This document shows positions 43,358-52,191 of a stretch of DNA of 64,000 nt, piece after piece. The position numbers were made by a program, and so were the translations under genes. Position 1 is the first letter of the stretch; the number at the start of each line of letters is the position of its first letter. This DNA comes from Bacillota bacterium (GTDB taxonomy: Bacteria; Bacillota; Clostridia; Christensenellales; SZUA-584): positions 62,001-126,000 of the forward strand of contig JAEYPS010000025.1 in NCBI GenBank assembly GCA_023410475.1, written 5' to 3'. The notes under the pieces are model-generated. The model was not told where the DNA came from. It did not search any database and saw nothing but the letters and a program-made list of their open reading frames with translations.

Positions 43358-43433
43358 TTGGTACCTCCTAGGGGACTCGAACCCCTGATACTGCCGTGAG
43401 AGGGCGGCGTCCTAACCACTAGACTAAGGAGGC
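43358..43433 (-). tRNA. tRNA-Glu (CTC anticodon)
   Basis: 76 nt including CCA. Acceptor GCCTCCT/AGGAGGT, D arm GTCT-AGTGGTTA-GGAC, anticodon loop CTCTCAC giving CTC, T arm AGGGG-TTCGAGT-CCCCT. The anticodon stem CCGCC/GGCAG has a C-A mismatch at positions 28-42. Its 3' end faces the mobile island, a common insertion geometry, but no copy of the 3' end was found at the other island edge. Confidence 0.93.
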
Positions 43434-43533
43434 TTATCAGCGAAGTATATTCTAACAGAAACATGGTGATATATCAACCCCTATTTTCATCATTAATAAT
43501 TGGAAAGTATGATACTGCATTATATTAAAAACA

Positions 43534-43564
43534 GCCGGTATGATGGTCTTTGTGTCATACCGGC
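43534..43564 (-). terminator. Terminator of the DUF4173-like gene
   Basis: Minus strand: GCCGGTATGA / TCATACCGGC ten-pair stem followed by TGTTTTTAA, about 80 bases after the stop. Confidence 0.8.
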
Positions 43565-43643
43565 GTCATTAGGGAGAAGACTCTTCTTTATATCTCAAAA
43601 GACTATTTAACTTTAAATAACTCTATTAACCAAATTTATGAGC

Positions 43644-45188
43644 TCATTTGCTATAGTTATCATTCAGCAATTCCTTAAGTCTTAAATATGCGTTACGGTC
43701 AGCAAGATTTATCGATTGCCAATCATAGCGATGCACCGGTATATAGTATACATACTTTTGTGCCGCTGCGCTCCTTGCTCTGGCGTCAAACAGTTCGGGA
43801 TTGTCTTCGAAGAAATCACACGCCTCTAAAACAGCGCCTCCCGAGAGCGAAAGCATGTACTCAGCGTCTATCTTGCCTGTCTGCTCATACCTTTGTATAT
43901 TGCTGCGGGCTACATAAGCTTCAGGATTCACAGCCACTAGGCCGCAGAAATAAACAAGCGCTGCCACAGCGAAAAGTTTTATAGCCTTTGTTTTATCAAT
44001 GAACACACGCGCAAGCATGATGACGTTAAGTATTACGAGCAAAAGCATGAACGAGTGGGATATAAACCTAGCTACCGTATATCCGAACGAGAGTTCGTAG
44101 TACGCAAGCCGCATATGCGACGACGCCATTATCACAAAATTGAACGCTATAAGCACGGCGCACAGCGCTTTAAGATATGGCTGCGCTCTTCCTTCCTTTT
44201 GTTTCGTGAACCGCAGCGACAGCCCAACGATCACAAAATTGAGGCACGTTATGAACAACAGCTCACCAAAGCCGCGCACGGCGTAAGCAGAGCTCGTAAG
44301 CCCTAGTATATCGGCCATCGTTTCGCGGGGCTGAAAAAAGTAGCCGAACTGCACCGCGCCGTACAAGATATATACCAGGCTCACCATAGATAGAGCAACG
44401 CCGACCGTTACACCTTGCACCGGCCGCAGATGTGAATAATCCCTCGCGGTCCTATTTCCTGTGTATTCGCTCCTTTTGGCTGTTGCGATGGGCGCGGCGG
44501 CAGCCGACGCGCCGACAAAAAACAAGAATATATACAGTAAGATGTCGCCGATATTTATGTCGGCAAGCAGTATGCTTACCGCGGCGGACAGCGCCGGGTC
44601 GGCCATAAGCAGCAGAGGAACAATGAGTATAAGCAGTACTGCGCCGATAAGCAGGCCTATAACTGCTCCCTTCTTTTTTTCGGACTGCTGATTGAATATG
44701 CTGTTTACCGAGCCTGCCGAAAAGTGCCCGAGCCCAAGGAACAGCCTGTTTAAACCGCCTATTATTATATCAGTCACAAACATCGGCTTATACCATCTGT
44801 ACAGCGCGTTGTCCGACAGCACCATGTACTGTACGAACATCACGAACAGTATTACGAGTATGCTTAGCCCGTTAAGAAACGTACTGCCCGTAAACATGCA
44901 TACCGCGAGAAATATCGCCGGCAGCGTTAACAGCGTAATAAGCTTTTCTTCGCGGAAGGTCCGTTTCATAAACAGCTCTTTGTTGAAGAGCGCGAACGCG
45001 TACAGCAGCAGCACAAATATCAACACGTTAAGGCCGGCAAGCTGATTTGCAAACAGATACGAAAACAGCGCACCGAATACCGCCGCGCTTATCAGCAGCT
45101 TTGCAGGCGTCTGCGCCTTTTCCTTCTTTTCTTTGCATCCTGACTCAAGCACGCCCGGAAAGTTCTCGGCCTGATAAACGTCATTCAT
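43644..45188 (-). CDS. DUF4173-type polytopic membrane protein
   Basis: 514 residues with about 12-13 membrane helices up to residue 425 and a soluble C-terminal tail of about 85 residues (RSNIQRYEQTGKIDAEYMLSLSGGAVLEACDFFEDNPELFDARARSAAAQKY). LNVLIFVLLLYAFALFNKELFM and the NPEAYVARSNIQRY motif fit the DUF4173/DUF4153 group of integral membrane proteins of unknown function, sometimes linked to envelope sensing. Its ATG overlaps the stop of a 46-codon gene, so the two are translated together. Confidence 0.82.
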   Translation of the reverse strand: MNDVYQAENFPGVLESGCKEKKEKAQTPAKLLISAAVFGALFSYLFANQLAGLNVLIFVLLLYAFALFNKELFMKRTFREEKLITLLTLPAIFLAVCMFTGSTFLNGLSILVILFVMFVQYMVLSDNALYRWYKPMFVTDIIIGGLNRLFLGLGHFSAGSVNSIFNQQSEKKKGAVIGLLIGAVLLILIVPLLLMADPALSAAVSILLADINIGDILLYIFLFFVGASAAAAPIATAKRSEYTGNRTARDYSHLRPVQGVTVGVALSMVSLVYILYGAVQFGYFFQPRETMADILGLTSSAYAVRGFGELLFITCLNFVIVGLSLRFTKQKEGRAQPYLKALCAVLIAFNFVIMASSHMRLAYYELSFGYTVARFISHSFMLLLVILNVIMLARVFIDKTKAIKLFAVAALVYFCGLVAVNPEAYVARSNIQRYEQTGKIDAEYMLSLSGGAVLEACDFFEDNPELFDARARSAAAQKYVYYIPVHRYDWQSINLADRNAYLRLKELLNDNYSK

Positions 45189-45321
45189 GCTTTTTATCCT
45201 CTTTATCAGTTTTGGTAAGGAGCTTTTTCGCAGCTGGCATGTTTTCTTTCTTTTCTTTTTGCTTTTTGTCGTCTGGGCTTTTTTCCAGAAAATATTGGTA
45301 AAGGTAACTGTTATCGGTCAT
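45181..45321 (-). CDS. Small charged protein, 46 residues
   Basis: Starts at ATG 45321 with GGAGG eight bases upstream and a consensus promoter 40 bases further; it ends in GAATGA overlapping the ATG of the membrane-protein gene. The peptide (MTDNSYLYQYFLEKSPDDKK..., then Lys/Glu-rich) is highly charged, has no membrane segment and matches no family I know. The ribosome site, promoter and stop/start overlap argue that it is real and couples translation of the downstream gene. Confidence 0.7.
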   Translation of the reverse strand: MTDNSYLYQYFLEKSPDDKKQKEKKENMPAAKKLLTKTDKEDKKHE

Positions 45322-45355
45322 AAACTATACCTCCATGATTTGCCTTACAGCAAGA

Positions 45356-45385
45356 ATAATAAACCGTGTTATATGCTTTTGTCAA
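45356..45385 (-). promoter_or_regulatory. Promoter of the small protein/DUF4173-like operon
   Basis: Minus strand: -35 TTGACA (45385-45380), 18-base spacer, -10 TATTAT (45361-45356). Confidence 0.78.
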
Positions 45386-45469
45386 TTATTATTTTCTGTT
45401 TATCAATAATTTATTCGTGATTATCATAAAATGTGAATGTTAATGGATTCCATATTAAAACACACAGAA

Positions 45470-45495
45470 AAAGAGCCTGCTTTAGCAGACTCTTT
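45470..45495 (-). terminator. Terminator of the hydrogenase operon
   Basis: Minus strand: AAGAGTCTGC / GCAGGCTCTT stem with a TAAA loop, followed by TTTCTGTG. It begins ten bases after the hydA stop. Confidence 0.82.
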
Positions 45496-45504
45496 TAGCA
45501 CAGC

Positions 45505-47532
45505 TTATTCTTTTCGCTTTGGTTTTTGAGTATAATCGTTCATTACCTCTTTTAGTATCTCCACCGTCTCTCTGGAATCGTTAAGCTCCTGACGGAGTCT
45601 GTTGACCTCCGCCTCTAGCGCCATAACCTTTACGGATTCCATATCGCCGGACACCCTTCTTGCGGCCTTGGCGGCGGGTTCCTTCTTTTTGCTTTCCGGT
45701 TTGCTTCCCGCGTGCTCAGACACTGGCTCCACCTCGCTTCTTACATATTCGTCGTCCACATGCTCGTTGAATCTGCCGCGCTTCGTATAGTGTGTATGCA
45801 GCAGCTTATGGGATATGTGGCTGTTTGGATATTCAAGGTAATCCTCATAAAGCTTCTTTACGGACGGGTTTTCATGAGACTTGCGCAGAACTTTGGACTC
45901 GTCCTCGTCATAGATACCCTTAAGCCTCTTTTCACGAACGTCAGGGTCTTTCGACCTCGGCTGTCCGCCTCCCATTATGCATCCGTTCGGGCATCCCATG
46001 ACCTCTATGAAGTGGTACGGGGACTCTCCTTTTCTGATCTGCTCCATCAGCATCTTCGCGCCGGAGAGCCCGCTCGTTACGGCGACCTTGACGGTCACGC
46101 CGTCGAGGAACGCGTAGTCGGGCAGAGGATTCTCGATCAAAATGTCGGCAGCCTTTATCTGCTCGAACCCTACGATAGGCGTTACATGCAGTCCGTCAAA
46201 CGGCAGCTCACGCCCTGTTACGAGCTCGTAGACTGTGCGCAGCGCGGCTTCCATAACGCCGCCTGTAACCCCAAATATATCGGCCGCTCCCGTCGACATT
46301 CCGAGAGGATTGTCAAACTCTCCGTCGGGAAGCGCTGCGAAGTCTATGCCTGCCTCCCTTATCATCTGCCCGAGCTCTCTTGTGGTCAGTACAGCGTCTA
46401 CGTTCGCGCAGCCGTTGTTCTTCATCTCGTTGCGGCTTATCTCAAACTTCTTCGCTGTACACGGCATGACCGAAACCACGAACATGTCTTTGGGGTCAAC
46501 GCTTATCTGCTCGGCATAGAACGACTTGGCGAGCGCACCCAGCATTGTGTGCGGGGATTTGCAGGTTGAAAGGTGCGCGAGCTCCTCAGGATACATATGC
46601 TCTACATACTTTATCCAGCCCGGGCTGCACGATGTTATAAGCGGCAGCGTAGCCTCTCCTCCCGTAAGCGCGCTCTTGACGCGCGACAGGAATTCCGTCC
46701 CTTCCTCGAGTATGGTCAGATCAGCGGTAAAATCTGTGTCGAACACGTCGTCGAAACCGAGCGTCCGGAGCGCCTGAGCGAGCTTTCCTGTTACCCTTGC
46801 ACCCGGTTCAAACCCAAATTCTTCGCCTATGGCGACTCTAATCGCGGGCGCTACCTGTACGACGCATCTCTTGCTCTTGTCGCCGAGCGCCTGCCAGACC
46901 TTGTTCGTCGCGTCCGTTTCTTTCAGAGCGCCCACCGGACACACGACGGTGCACTGTCCGCAAAACGCGCAGTTTACCGATCCTAACTGAAGGTCCATCG
47001 CGGGGCCTATCACCGTATCAAACCCTCTTTGCTGGGCGTTTAGTATACCTATGCCCTGCACGTCGTTGCATACTGTCACGCAGCGGCGGCACAGCACGCA
47101 CTTAGACATGTTTCTTGTTATCGAGACCGACGATTCCGTGTTGAATTCGGAATGTTCGCCGTCAAAACGCGTCTCGGTCACGCCAAGCACCTTGCCCAAC
47201 TCCTGCAGCTCGCAGCTCTGGTTGCGCGAGCAGCTCAGGCAATCCTTGTCGTGGTCGGACAGCAGCAACTCGTATAAAACTTTACGCGCGCTGCGAACCC
47301 TGTCTGTGTTCGTATGGATGGCCATGCCTTCCGTCACCTTAACGACACAGGACGCCTGAAGGGTTTTCGCTCCCTCGACTTCAACTACGCACAACCTGCA
47401 CGAGCCGAACTGATGCATCTTGTTGAACGTGCAGAGCCCCGGAATATTTATACCAACAGACTTTGCCGCTTCCATTATCGTGCTTTCCTTAGGAACGGTC
47501 ACGCTTTTTCCGTTAATCGTTATATTTACCAT
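45505..47532 (-). CDS. hydA: [FeFe] hydrogenase catalytic subunit (NAD-linked, HydA)
   Basis: 675 residues. N-terminal [2Fe-2S] domain (Cys34, 45, 48, 62), His-Cys3 [4Fe-4S] region (HDKDCLSCSRNQSC), a two-cluster ferredoxin domain (CVLCRRCVTVC, CAFCGQCTVVCP), then the H-cluster domain: L1 TSCSPGW (300-306), L2 MPCTAKKFE (356-364), L3 EVMGCPNGCIMGGGQP (510-525). L1 has Ser where many enzymes have a second Cys. A C-terminal tail of about 100 residues, basic then coiled-coil, is extra. With HydB and HydC it should couple NADH (and possibly ferredoxin) oxidation to H2 release. Confidence 0.95.
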   Translation of the reverse strand: MVNITINGKSVTVPKESTIMEAAKSVGINIPGLCTFNKMHQFGSCRLCVVEVEGAKTLQASCVVKVTEGMAIHTNTDRVRSARKVLYELLLSDHDKDCLSCSRNQSCELQELGKVLGVTETRFDGEHSEFNTESSVSITRNMSKCVLCRRCVTVCNDVQGIGILNAQQRGFDTVIGPAMDLQLGSVNCAFCGQCTVVCPVGALKETDATNKVWQALGDKSKRCVVQVAPAIRVAIGEEFGFEPGARVTGKLAQALRTLGFDDVFDTDFTADLTILEEGTEFLSRVKSALTGGEATLPLITSCSPGWIKYVEHMYPEELAHLSTCKSPHTMLGALAKSFYAEQISVDPKDMFVVSVMPCTAKKFEISRNEMKNNGCANVDAVLTTRELGQMIREAGIDFAALPDGEFDNPLGMSTGAADIFGVTGGVMEAALRTVYELVTGRELPFDGLHVTPIVGFEQIKAADILIENPLPDYAFLDGVTVKVAVTSGLSGAKMLMEQIRKGESPYHFIEVMGCPNGCIMGGGQPRSKDPDVREKRLKGIYDEDESKVLRKSHENPSVKKLYEDYLEYPNSHISHKLLHTHYTKRGRFNEHVDDEYVRSEVEPVSEHAGSKPESKKKEPAAKAARRVSGDMESVKVMALEAEVNRLRQELNDSRETVEILKEVMNDYTQKPKRKE

Positions 47533-47537
47533 TCAAG

Positions 47538-50500
47538 CTACCTCCTTTCGCAATGCAGACAGCGCATAGCTTCGGCCACCGCATTAAGCTTATGATAACC
47601 TTGGACAACTTCGTCGAACGTATTCTTGCGCGTCTCGGGGTCGAGCATCTCGAGCGGGAATCTCTCGTGCGCCACTATCTCGTCCTCGTCGGTAATTTTC
47701 GGTATGTCTATCGGCTCTCCCTTGTTGAGCTTGCCTTTGCCGCCAAGGTATTTGTCGATAGATATGGCGGCGTTCTTTCCGTCCGCTATCGCGCGTATTA
47801 CCTCGTCGGGGCCGCGAGTAACGTCTCCGCCCGCGAACACGCCTTCCATCGTAGTCATCTGCGTATCGCCCTGAAGCACGAATGTCCCCCACGGCGTTAA
47901 ACCTATCTCGTCCTTTCCTATGAACGGGAAGTCCGCGTACTGGCTGACCGCAGGTATTACCATGTCTGACTGCAGCATGAAGTTCGAGCCTTCAACAAAC
48001 ACGGACTTTCTTCTGCCCGATGCGTCGAATTCTCCGAGCTCCATCCTTACGCATTCAATCTTGCCTACCCTGCCGTCTTTGCCCGCTATGAAGCGCAAAG
48101 GCGCCGCAAGCTCGATTATCTCTATGCCTTCCTCTACAGCCTCACATACCTCCATCTCGTAGGCAGGCATCATATCTCTCGTTCTCCTGTAGAGTATAGT
48201 CACTTTCTTAGCGCCAAGCCTGAGCGCAGTCCTCGCGGAGTCTATCGCCGTGTTGCCGCCGCCGATGACGACTACGTTATCTCCCATCTCTATCGGCTGA
48301 TGCGTGTTGGCCAACTTTAAGAATTTAATGCCGTGTACAACGCCCGGCAGGCTTTCTCCCGGTATGTTGACCTTCTGAGGGAGCTGAGTGCCTGTCGCGA
48401 CGTATATGGAATCATACCTCGCCTTAAGCTCACTGAACAGTATATCCTTGCCGACTCCGGTGCCAAGATGTATCTTAACGCCCTCCTGCTCAATAAGCTT
48501 TACTTCGTGGTCAAGCACATCCTTTGGCAGACGGTATTCGGGTATGCCGTACGCAAGCACGCCTCCCGCAGTATCGTGCTCTTCGAACACGTCTACGTCG
48601 TAGCCTATGCGGGCGAGGTAGTAAGCGCACGTAAGACCCGATGCTCCCGCTCCGATTATAGCGACGCTCTTTCCGTTCTTCGGGAACACTATGTCTCTCG
48701 TATATCCCTTTTGATTCTGCATAGCGTAGTCGGCGACAAAGCGCTTAAGGTCGCATATCGCTATAGATTCATCAACCGTTCTCCTGCGGCATTTGCTTTC
48801 GCAGGGCCTCGTGCATATCCTTCCGCATACCGCCGGAAACGGGTTTTCCTGGCGTATAAGGTGGTAAGCGTCAACGAACCTGCCGGCCGCCACAAGCGAC
48901 ATATATCCCGGGACGTTGACGTTTGCGGGGCATGTGTTTTCGCAGGGGGATATGAACAGCTCGGAGCATACTCCCGCGCGGCAGTATTTGTTTCTTATAT
49001 GCTCGTCGTATTCCTCGCGGAAATACTGTATCGTGCTCAGCACCGGATTCGGAGCCGTCTGTCCGAGCCCGCACATCGCGGTATCCTGTATGGTTTTGCC
49101 AAGCTCAATAAGCAGCTCGACGTCGCCCTCTTCGCCTTCTCCGCGCGTTATGCGCTCGAGTATCTCGAGCATGCGCTTTGTGCCTATACGGCAGGCCGCG
49201 CACTTTCCGCACGACTCGTCACGGATAAAGTCCATGAAGTATCTCGCGGTGTCGACCATGCACGTATCCTCGTTCATAACGATGAGTCCGCCGCTGCCCA
49301 TAATAGCGCCTACGTTCTTAAGCGTCTCGTAATCGGTAGGCACGTTAAGATTCTCGGTGGTGACGCAGCCGCCCGAAGGGCCGCCAATCTGCGCCGACTT
49401 GAATTTCTTTTTGTCGGGCGTTCCGCCGCCGATCTCGAATATTATGTCCCCCAGCGGAAGGCCTATGGGCACCTCTACGATACCAGTATTCACCACGTCT
49501 CCGGCAAGAGCGAACACCTTCGTTCCCTTGCTGTCCTTCGTACCGAACTGTGTGTACCACTCTCCGCCCTTTAAGATTATCTCAGGAATGCTGGCGTATG
49601 TTTCCACGTTGTTTATGATAGTCGGCTTGCCGAACAGCCCTCTTTGGAACGGGAACGGGGGCTTTTGCTTTGGCTCTCCCCTCTCCCCCTCGATAGAGGC
49701 CATCAGCGCAGTCTCTTCGCCGCACACGAACGCTCCCGCGCCTATCCTTATCTCGATATCGAACGAGAACTTACTGCCGAATATGTTGCTGCCGAGCAGC
49801 CCGCGCTGTTTAGCTTCTTCGAGCGCGGCCTTCATCCTCTCTACCGCTATCGGGTATTCCGCGCGGATATAGATATAGCCCTGGTCTGCGCCTATGGCGT
49901 AGCCGCCTAATATAAGGCCTTCGATAATAGTATGCGGGTCGCCTTCTATAAGGCTCCTGTCCATAAACGCTCCCGGGTCTCCCTCGTCGGCGTTGCAGAC
50001 TATATACTTCTTGTCGCTCTTCTGCTTGAGCCCCGCTTCCCACTTTACACCTGTGGGGAACCCGGCACCGCCGCGCCCCTTTATACCTGATTTCTTGACT
50101 TCATCGACGACGTCCTCGGGCGTCATTTCACAAAGCGCCTTATATGCCGCAAAATAGCCGTTGTTCGCTATATACGCGTCCGCGCTTGCGTACTCTATCG
50201 AGCCGCAGTTTCGAAGCGCTATCTTGACCTGCCTCTTAAAGAAGTTGATATCGTCGATGCACGGAACGTGTTTTCCCATAGAATAATCGAAGAACGTGTA
50301 CTGTTCTAGGACTTTGCCCCCTATTATGTGCGAAGCGATTATCTCTTTTATTTTCTGCTCGGTGAGCTCGGTGTAGAATACCCTGTCGGGCATAACCAGC
50401 ATCACAGGCCCCACAGCGCAAGTGCCCATACAACCTGTCTCGCATACCTTGACCGAGTCTTTGAGCCCTGCCTTCTCCAGCTCGTATATGGCGGCGTCGC

Positions 50501-50636
50501 GCATAAGGCCGCAGTTTGACGATATACAGCCCGCTCCCGCGCAGACGTATAATATGTATTTATACTTGCTCTGCTGATCGTTGTATCTTTTCTTTATTTC
50601 TTCAAGATGCTTTAATGTGCTTATGTTTTCGCTCAT
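47538..50636 (-). CDS. hydB: NuoF-like hydrogenase subunit fused to a GltD-like flavoprotein
   Basis: 1032 residues from ATG 50636 (GGGGGTGA upstream). Domains in order: thioredoxin-like [2Fe-2S] (about 30-95), NuoF FMN/NADH domain with GIKGRGGAGFPTGVKW (about 185-200) and GAGAFVCGEETAL (about 300), SLBB-like (about 345-430), the NuoF [4Fe-4S] ligand set ESCGKCAACRIGT (about 475), then a ferredoxin-type CENTCPANVNVPG (about 565) and CGRICTRPCESKC (about 605) and a GltD-like FAD/NADPH module (AIIGAGASGLTCAYY about 660; VVIGGGNTAIDSARTALRLGA about 790). The GltD half could add a second pyridine-nucleotide site. Confidence 0.94.
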   Translation of the reverse strand: MSENISTLKHLEEIKKRYNDQQSKYKYILYVCAGAGCISSNCGLMRDAAIYELEKAGLKDSVKVCETGCMGTCAVGPVMLVMPDRVFYTELTEQKIKEIIASHIIGGKVLEQYTFFDYSMGKHVPCIDDINFFKRQVKIALRNCGSIEYASADAYIANNGYFAAYKALCEMTPEDVVDEVKKSGIKGRGGAGFPTGVKWEAGLKQKSDKKYIVCNADEGDPGAFMDRSLIEGDPHTIIEGLILGGYAIGADQGYIYIRAEYPIAVERMKAALEEAKQRGLLGSNIFGSKFSFDIEIRIGAGAFVCGEETALMASIEGERGEPKQKPPFPFQRGLFGKPTIINNVETYASIPEIILKGGEWYTQFGTKDSKGTKVFALAGDVVNTGIVEVPIGLPLGDIIFEIGGGTPDKKKFKSAQIGGPSGGCVTTENLNVPTDYETLKNVGAIMGSGGLIVMNEDTCMVDTARYFMDFIRDESCGKCAACRIGTKRMLEILERITRGEGEEGDVELLIELGKTIQDTAMCGLGQTAPNPVLSTIQYFREEYDEHIRNKYCRAGVCSELFISPCENTCPANVNVPGYMSLVAAGRFVDAYHLIRQENPFPAVCGRICTRPCESKCRRRTVDESIAICDLKRFVADYAMQNQKGYTRDIVFPKNGKSVAIIGAGASGLTCAYYLARIGYDVDVFEEHDTAGGVLAYGIPEYRLPKDVLDHEVKLIEQEGVKIHLGTGVGKDILFSELKARYDSIYVATGTQLPQKVNIPGESLPGVVHGIKFLKLANTHQPIEMGDNVVVIGGGNTAIDSARTALRLGAKKVTILYRRTRDMMPAYEMEVCEAVEEGIEIIELAAPLRFIAGKDGRVGKIECVRMELGEFDASGRRKSVFVEGSNFMLQSDMVIPAVSQYADFPFIGKDEIGLTPWGTFVLQGDTQMTTMEGVFAGGDVTRGPDEVIRAIADGKNAAISIDKYLGGKGKLNKGEPIDIPKITDEDEIVAHERFPLEMLDPETRKNTFDEVVQGYHKLNAVAEAMRCLHCERR

Positions 50637-50648
50637 AACGCTCACCCC

Positions 50649-51161
50649 CTATTCGTTATCGTACTTGGCTAATATCGTATTCAGCCTGTTTACATTGACC
50701 TGCTTGTATACGACGTCGTCTATCATCATCGCGGGAGCAAGACCGCATGCCCCGATGCAGCGCGCTACCTCAAACGTATACCTGCCGTCCTCGGTTGTAT
50801 CGCCGACCTCTATTCCAAGCCTGTCGCGCAGCGCCTCGACTATCTTTTTGCCGCCTCTTACGTAACACGCCGTTCCCATGCAGACGCGTATGGTGTGCTT
50901 GCCTCTAGGTTTGGTGGAGAAGAACGAGTAAAACGTAATAACGCCGGATATCTCAGACAATGGTATCCCCATCCTGTCCGCGATAAAGACCTGCAGGTCA
51001 AGCGGAAGATAACCGTTTATCTCCTGCGCAAGGTGAAGCACCTGTATAAGACTGCCTTCCTTATCTTTGTACAGGTCGATGACGTTTGCTATCTCGGCAT
51101 ATTTTCCGTTGCCGCATCCCTCGCAACCCTCACATTTTTCTGCAGCGGGTTTATTGCTCAT
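50649..51161 (-). CDS. hydC: NuoE-like hydrogenase subunit
   Basis: 170 residues; the second of two adjacent ATGs is chosen (six to seven bases after GGGAGG). Thioredoxin-like [2Fe-2S] domain with VCMGTACYVRGG and RCIGACGLAPAMMIDDVVY, four Cys ligands as in NuoE/HndA. An extra N-terminal CEGCEGCGNG could bind metal or be a leftover. It passes electrons to or from the FMN of HydB. First gene of hydC-hydB-hydA, with 5-12 base gaps. Confidence 0.94.
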   Translation of the reverse strand: MSNKPAAEKCEGCEGCGNGKYAEIANVIDLYKDKEGSLIQVLHLAQEINGYLPLDLQVFIADRMGIPLSEISGVITFYSFFSTKPRGKHTIRVCMGTACYVRGGKKIVEALRDRLGIEVGDTTEDGRYTFEVARCIGACGLAPAMMIDDVVYKQVNVNRLNTILAKYDNE

Positions 51162-51243
51162 CATGTACCTCCCAACTAATGTGATTTTTTTAACAAATTA
51201 TCGATACTATCATAGCAAATATATGTGATGGAATTATTATAAC

Positions 51244-51261
51244 TTGTGAAAATTTTCAATA
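51244..51261. promoter_or_regulatory. Candidate Rex operator upstream of hydCBA
   Basis: TTGTGAAAATTTTCAATA resembles the Rex box TTGTGAA-N4-TTCACAA, with a good left half and a partial right half. A minus-strand TATAAT lies within 20 bases. Rex senses NADH/NAD and often represses hydrogenase genes. The rest of 51165-51477 is AT-rich, with no gene. Confidence 0.45.
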
Positions 51262-51477
51262 ATATATTACACGATCAATCAGTTTTCTTGCATATTCAAC
51301 ACGTTTTCTATAACACCATTATCACATTTGTTAATTTATGCTAGGTGTTTCTGAGGTCATTTCAATAATTCCTTGCCATGAAAAGAAAAATACTTTAATA
51401 TTAAATATGCAACTTACTTCAATGATCTTGACGCAACATAAAAATCTGTGAAATAAATATCGAGACGGGATTTGCAT

Positions 51478-52152
51478 ATGGGCGAAGTACGCATACTCAT
51501 CGCCGATTCGGACGCTGAAGTCAGAGCAAGGATAAAAACCCATACCGTGTTCGAGGGTTTGACCGCCGACGAAGCCGCCGACGGCATCGCCGTGTTAAAG
51601 CAGTTCAGGAGAAACGATTACAGTATCATAATCCTTGACGCCGACCTGCCGGAGCTTGACGCGTGGAATGTCTGCCGCCAGATCAGGAAAAGCTCGGACA
51701 CGCCGATAATAATAATCTCGAGCCGCGACGACGAGGATGAGAAACTGTCGTTCTTTGATATAGGCGCGGACGACTTTGTCGCGAAGCCATTTTCGGGAAA
51801 AGTTATGATGGCGCGCATACGCGTCATGCTAAGGCACAGAGCGGGCAGCGCAAAGTATGAGCCTAGAAGGCTCATATTCGACGGACTTTGTATAGACACC
51901 GTGTCGCATACGGTATACATTGACGGAGAGATAGTCGAGCTTACGCCCAAGGAATATAAGCTGCTGTTGTTTTTCGCGCAGAATCCTCACAATGCTCTTT
52001 CGCGCGAGAGCATACTCAAAAACGTATGGGGCGAGGATTTTTTCGGCACAGACCGCACCGTCGACACGCATGTCAAGATGCTCAGAGAGCACATAAAGCC
52101 CTACGATAAATTCATCGACACGGTCTGGGGCGTAGGATATATGTTTAAATAA
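51478..52152 (+). CDS. OmpR-family response regulator
   Basis: 224 residues. Receiver domain with IADSD acidic pair, phospho-acceptor Asp in IIILDADLPELDAW, Thr/Ser switch region IIISSRDD and Lys in VAKPFSG. The C-terminal winged helix has LTPKEYKLLLFFAQNPHNALSRESILKNVWG and RTVDTHVKMLREH, as in OmpR/PhoB. No histidine kinase is adjacent, so it is an orphan in this window. Starts at ATG 51478; a TTG two codons earlier is less likely. Its terminator carries an inserted MITE-like element. Confidence 0.93.
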   Translation: MGEVRILIADSDAEVRARIKTHTVFEGLTADEAADGIAVLKQFRRNDYSIIILDADLPELDAWNVCRQIRKSSDTPIIIISSRDDEDEKLSFFDIGADDFVAKPFSGKVMMARIRVMLRHRAGSAKYEPRRLIFDGLCIDTVSHTVYIDGEIVELTPKEYKLLLFFAQNPHNALSRESILKNVWGEDFFGTDRTVDTHVKMLREHIKPYDKFIDTVWGVGYMFK

Positions 52153-52175
52153 CATCGCTTATTGATGATTCTAAC

Positions 52176-52191
52176 GCGGCCTTACGGCTGT
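52176..52191 (+). repeat. Left direct repeat (target duplication) of MITE-like copy A
   Basis: GCGGCCTTACGGCTGT, identical to 52360-52375. The 16 bases are the hairpin of the response regulator's terminator, now separated from the T-tract by the insertion. Confidence 0.85.

Noticed and set aside
48333..49574. 413-codon open frame opposite hydB
   Set aside because: Antisense shadow of a GC-rich conserved gene; the translation is Tyr/Arg/Val-rich without any recognisable domain or start signal.
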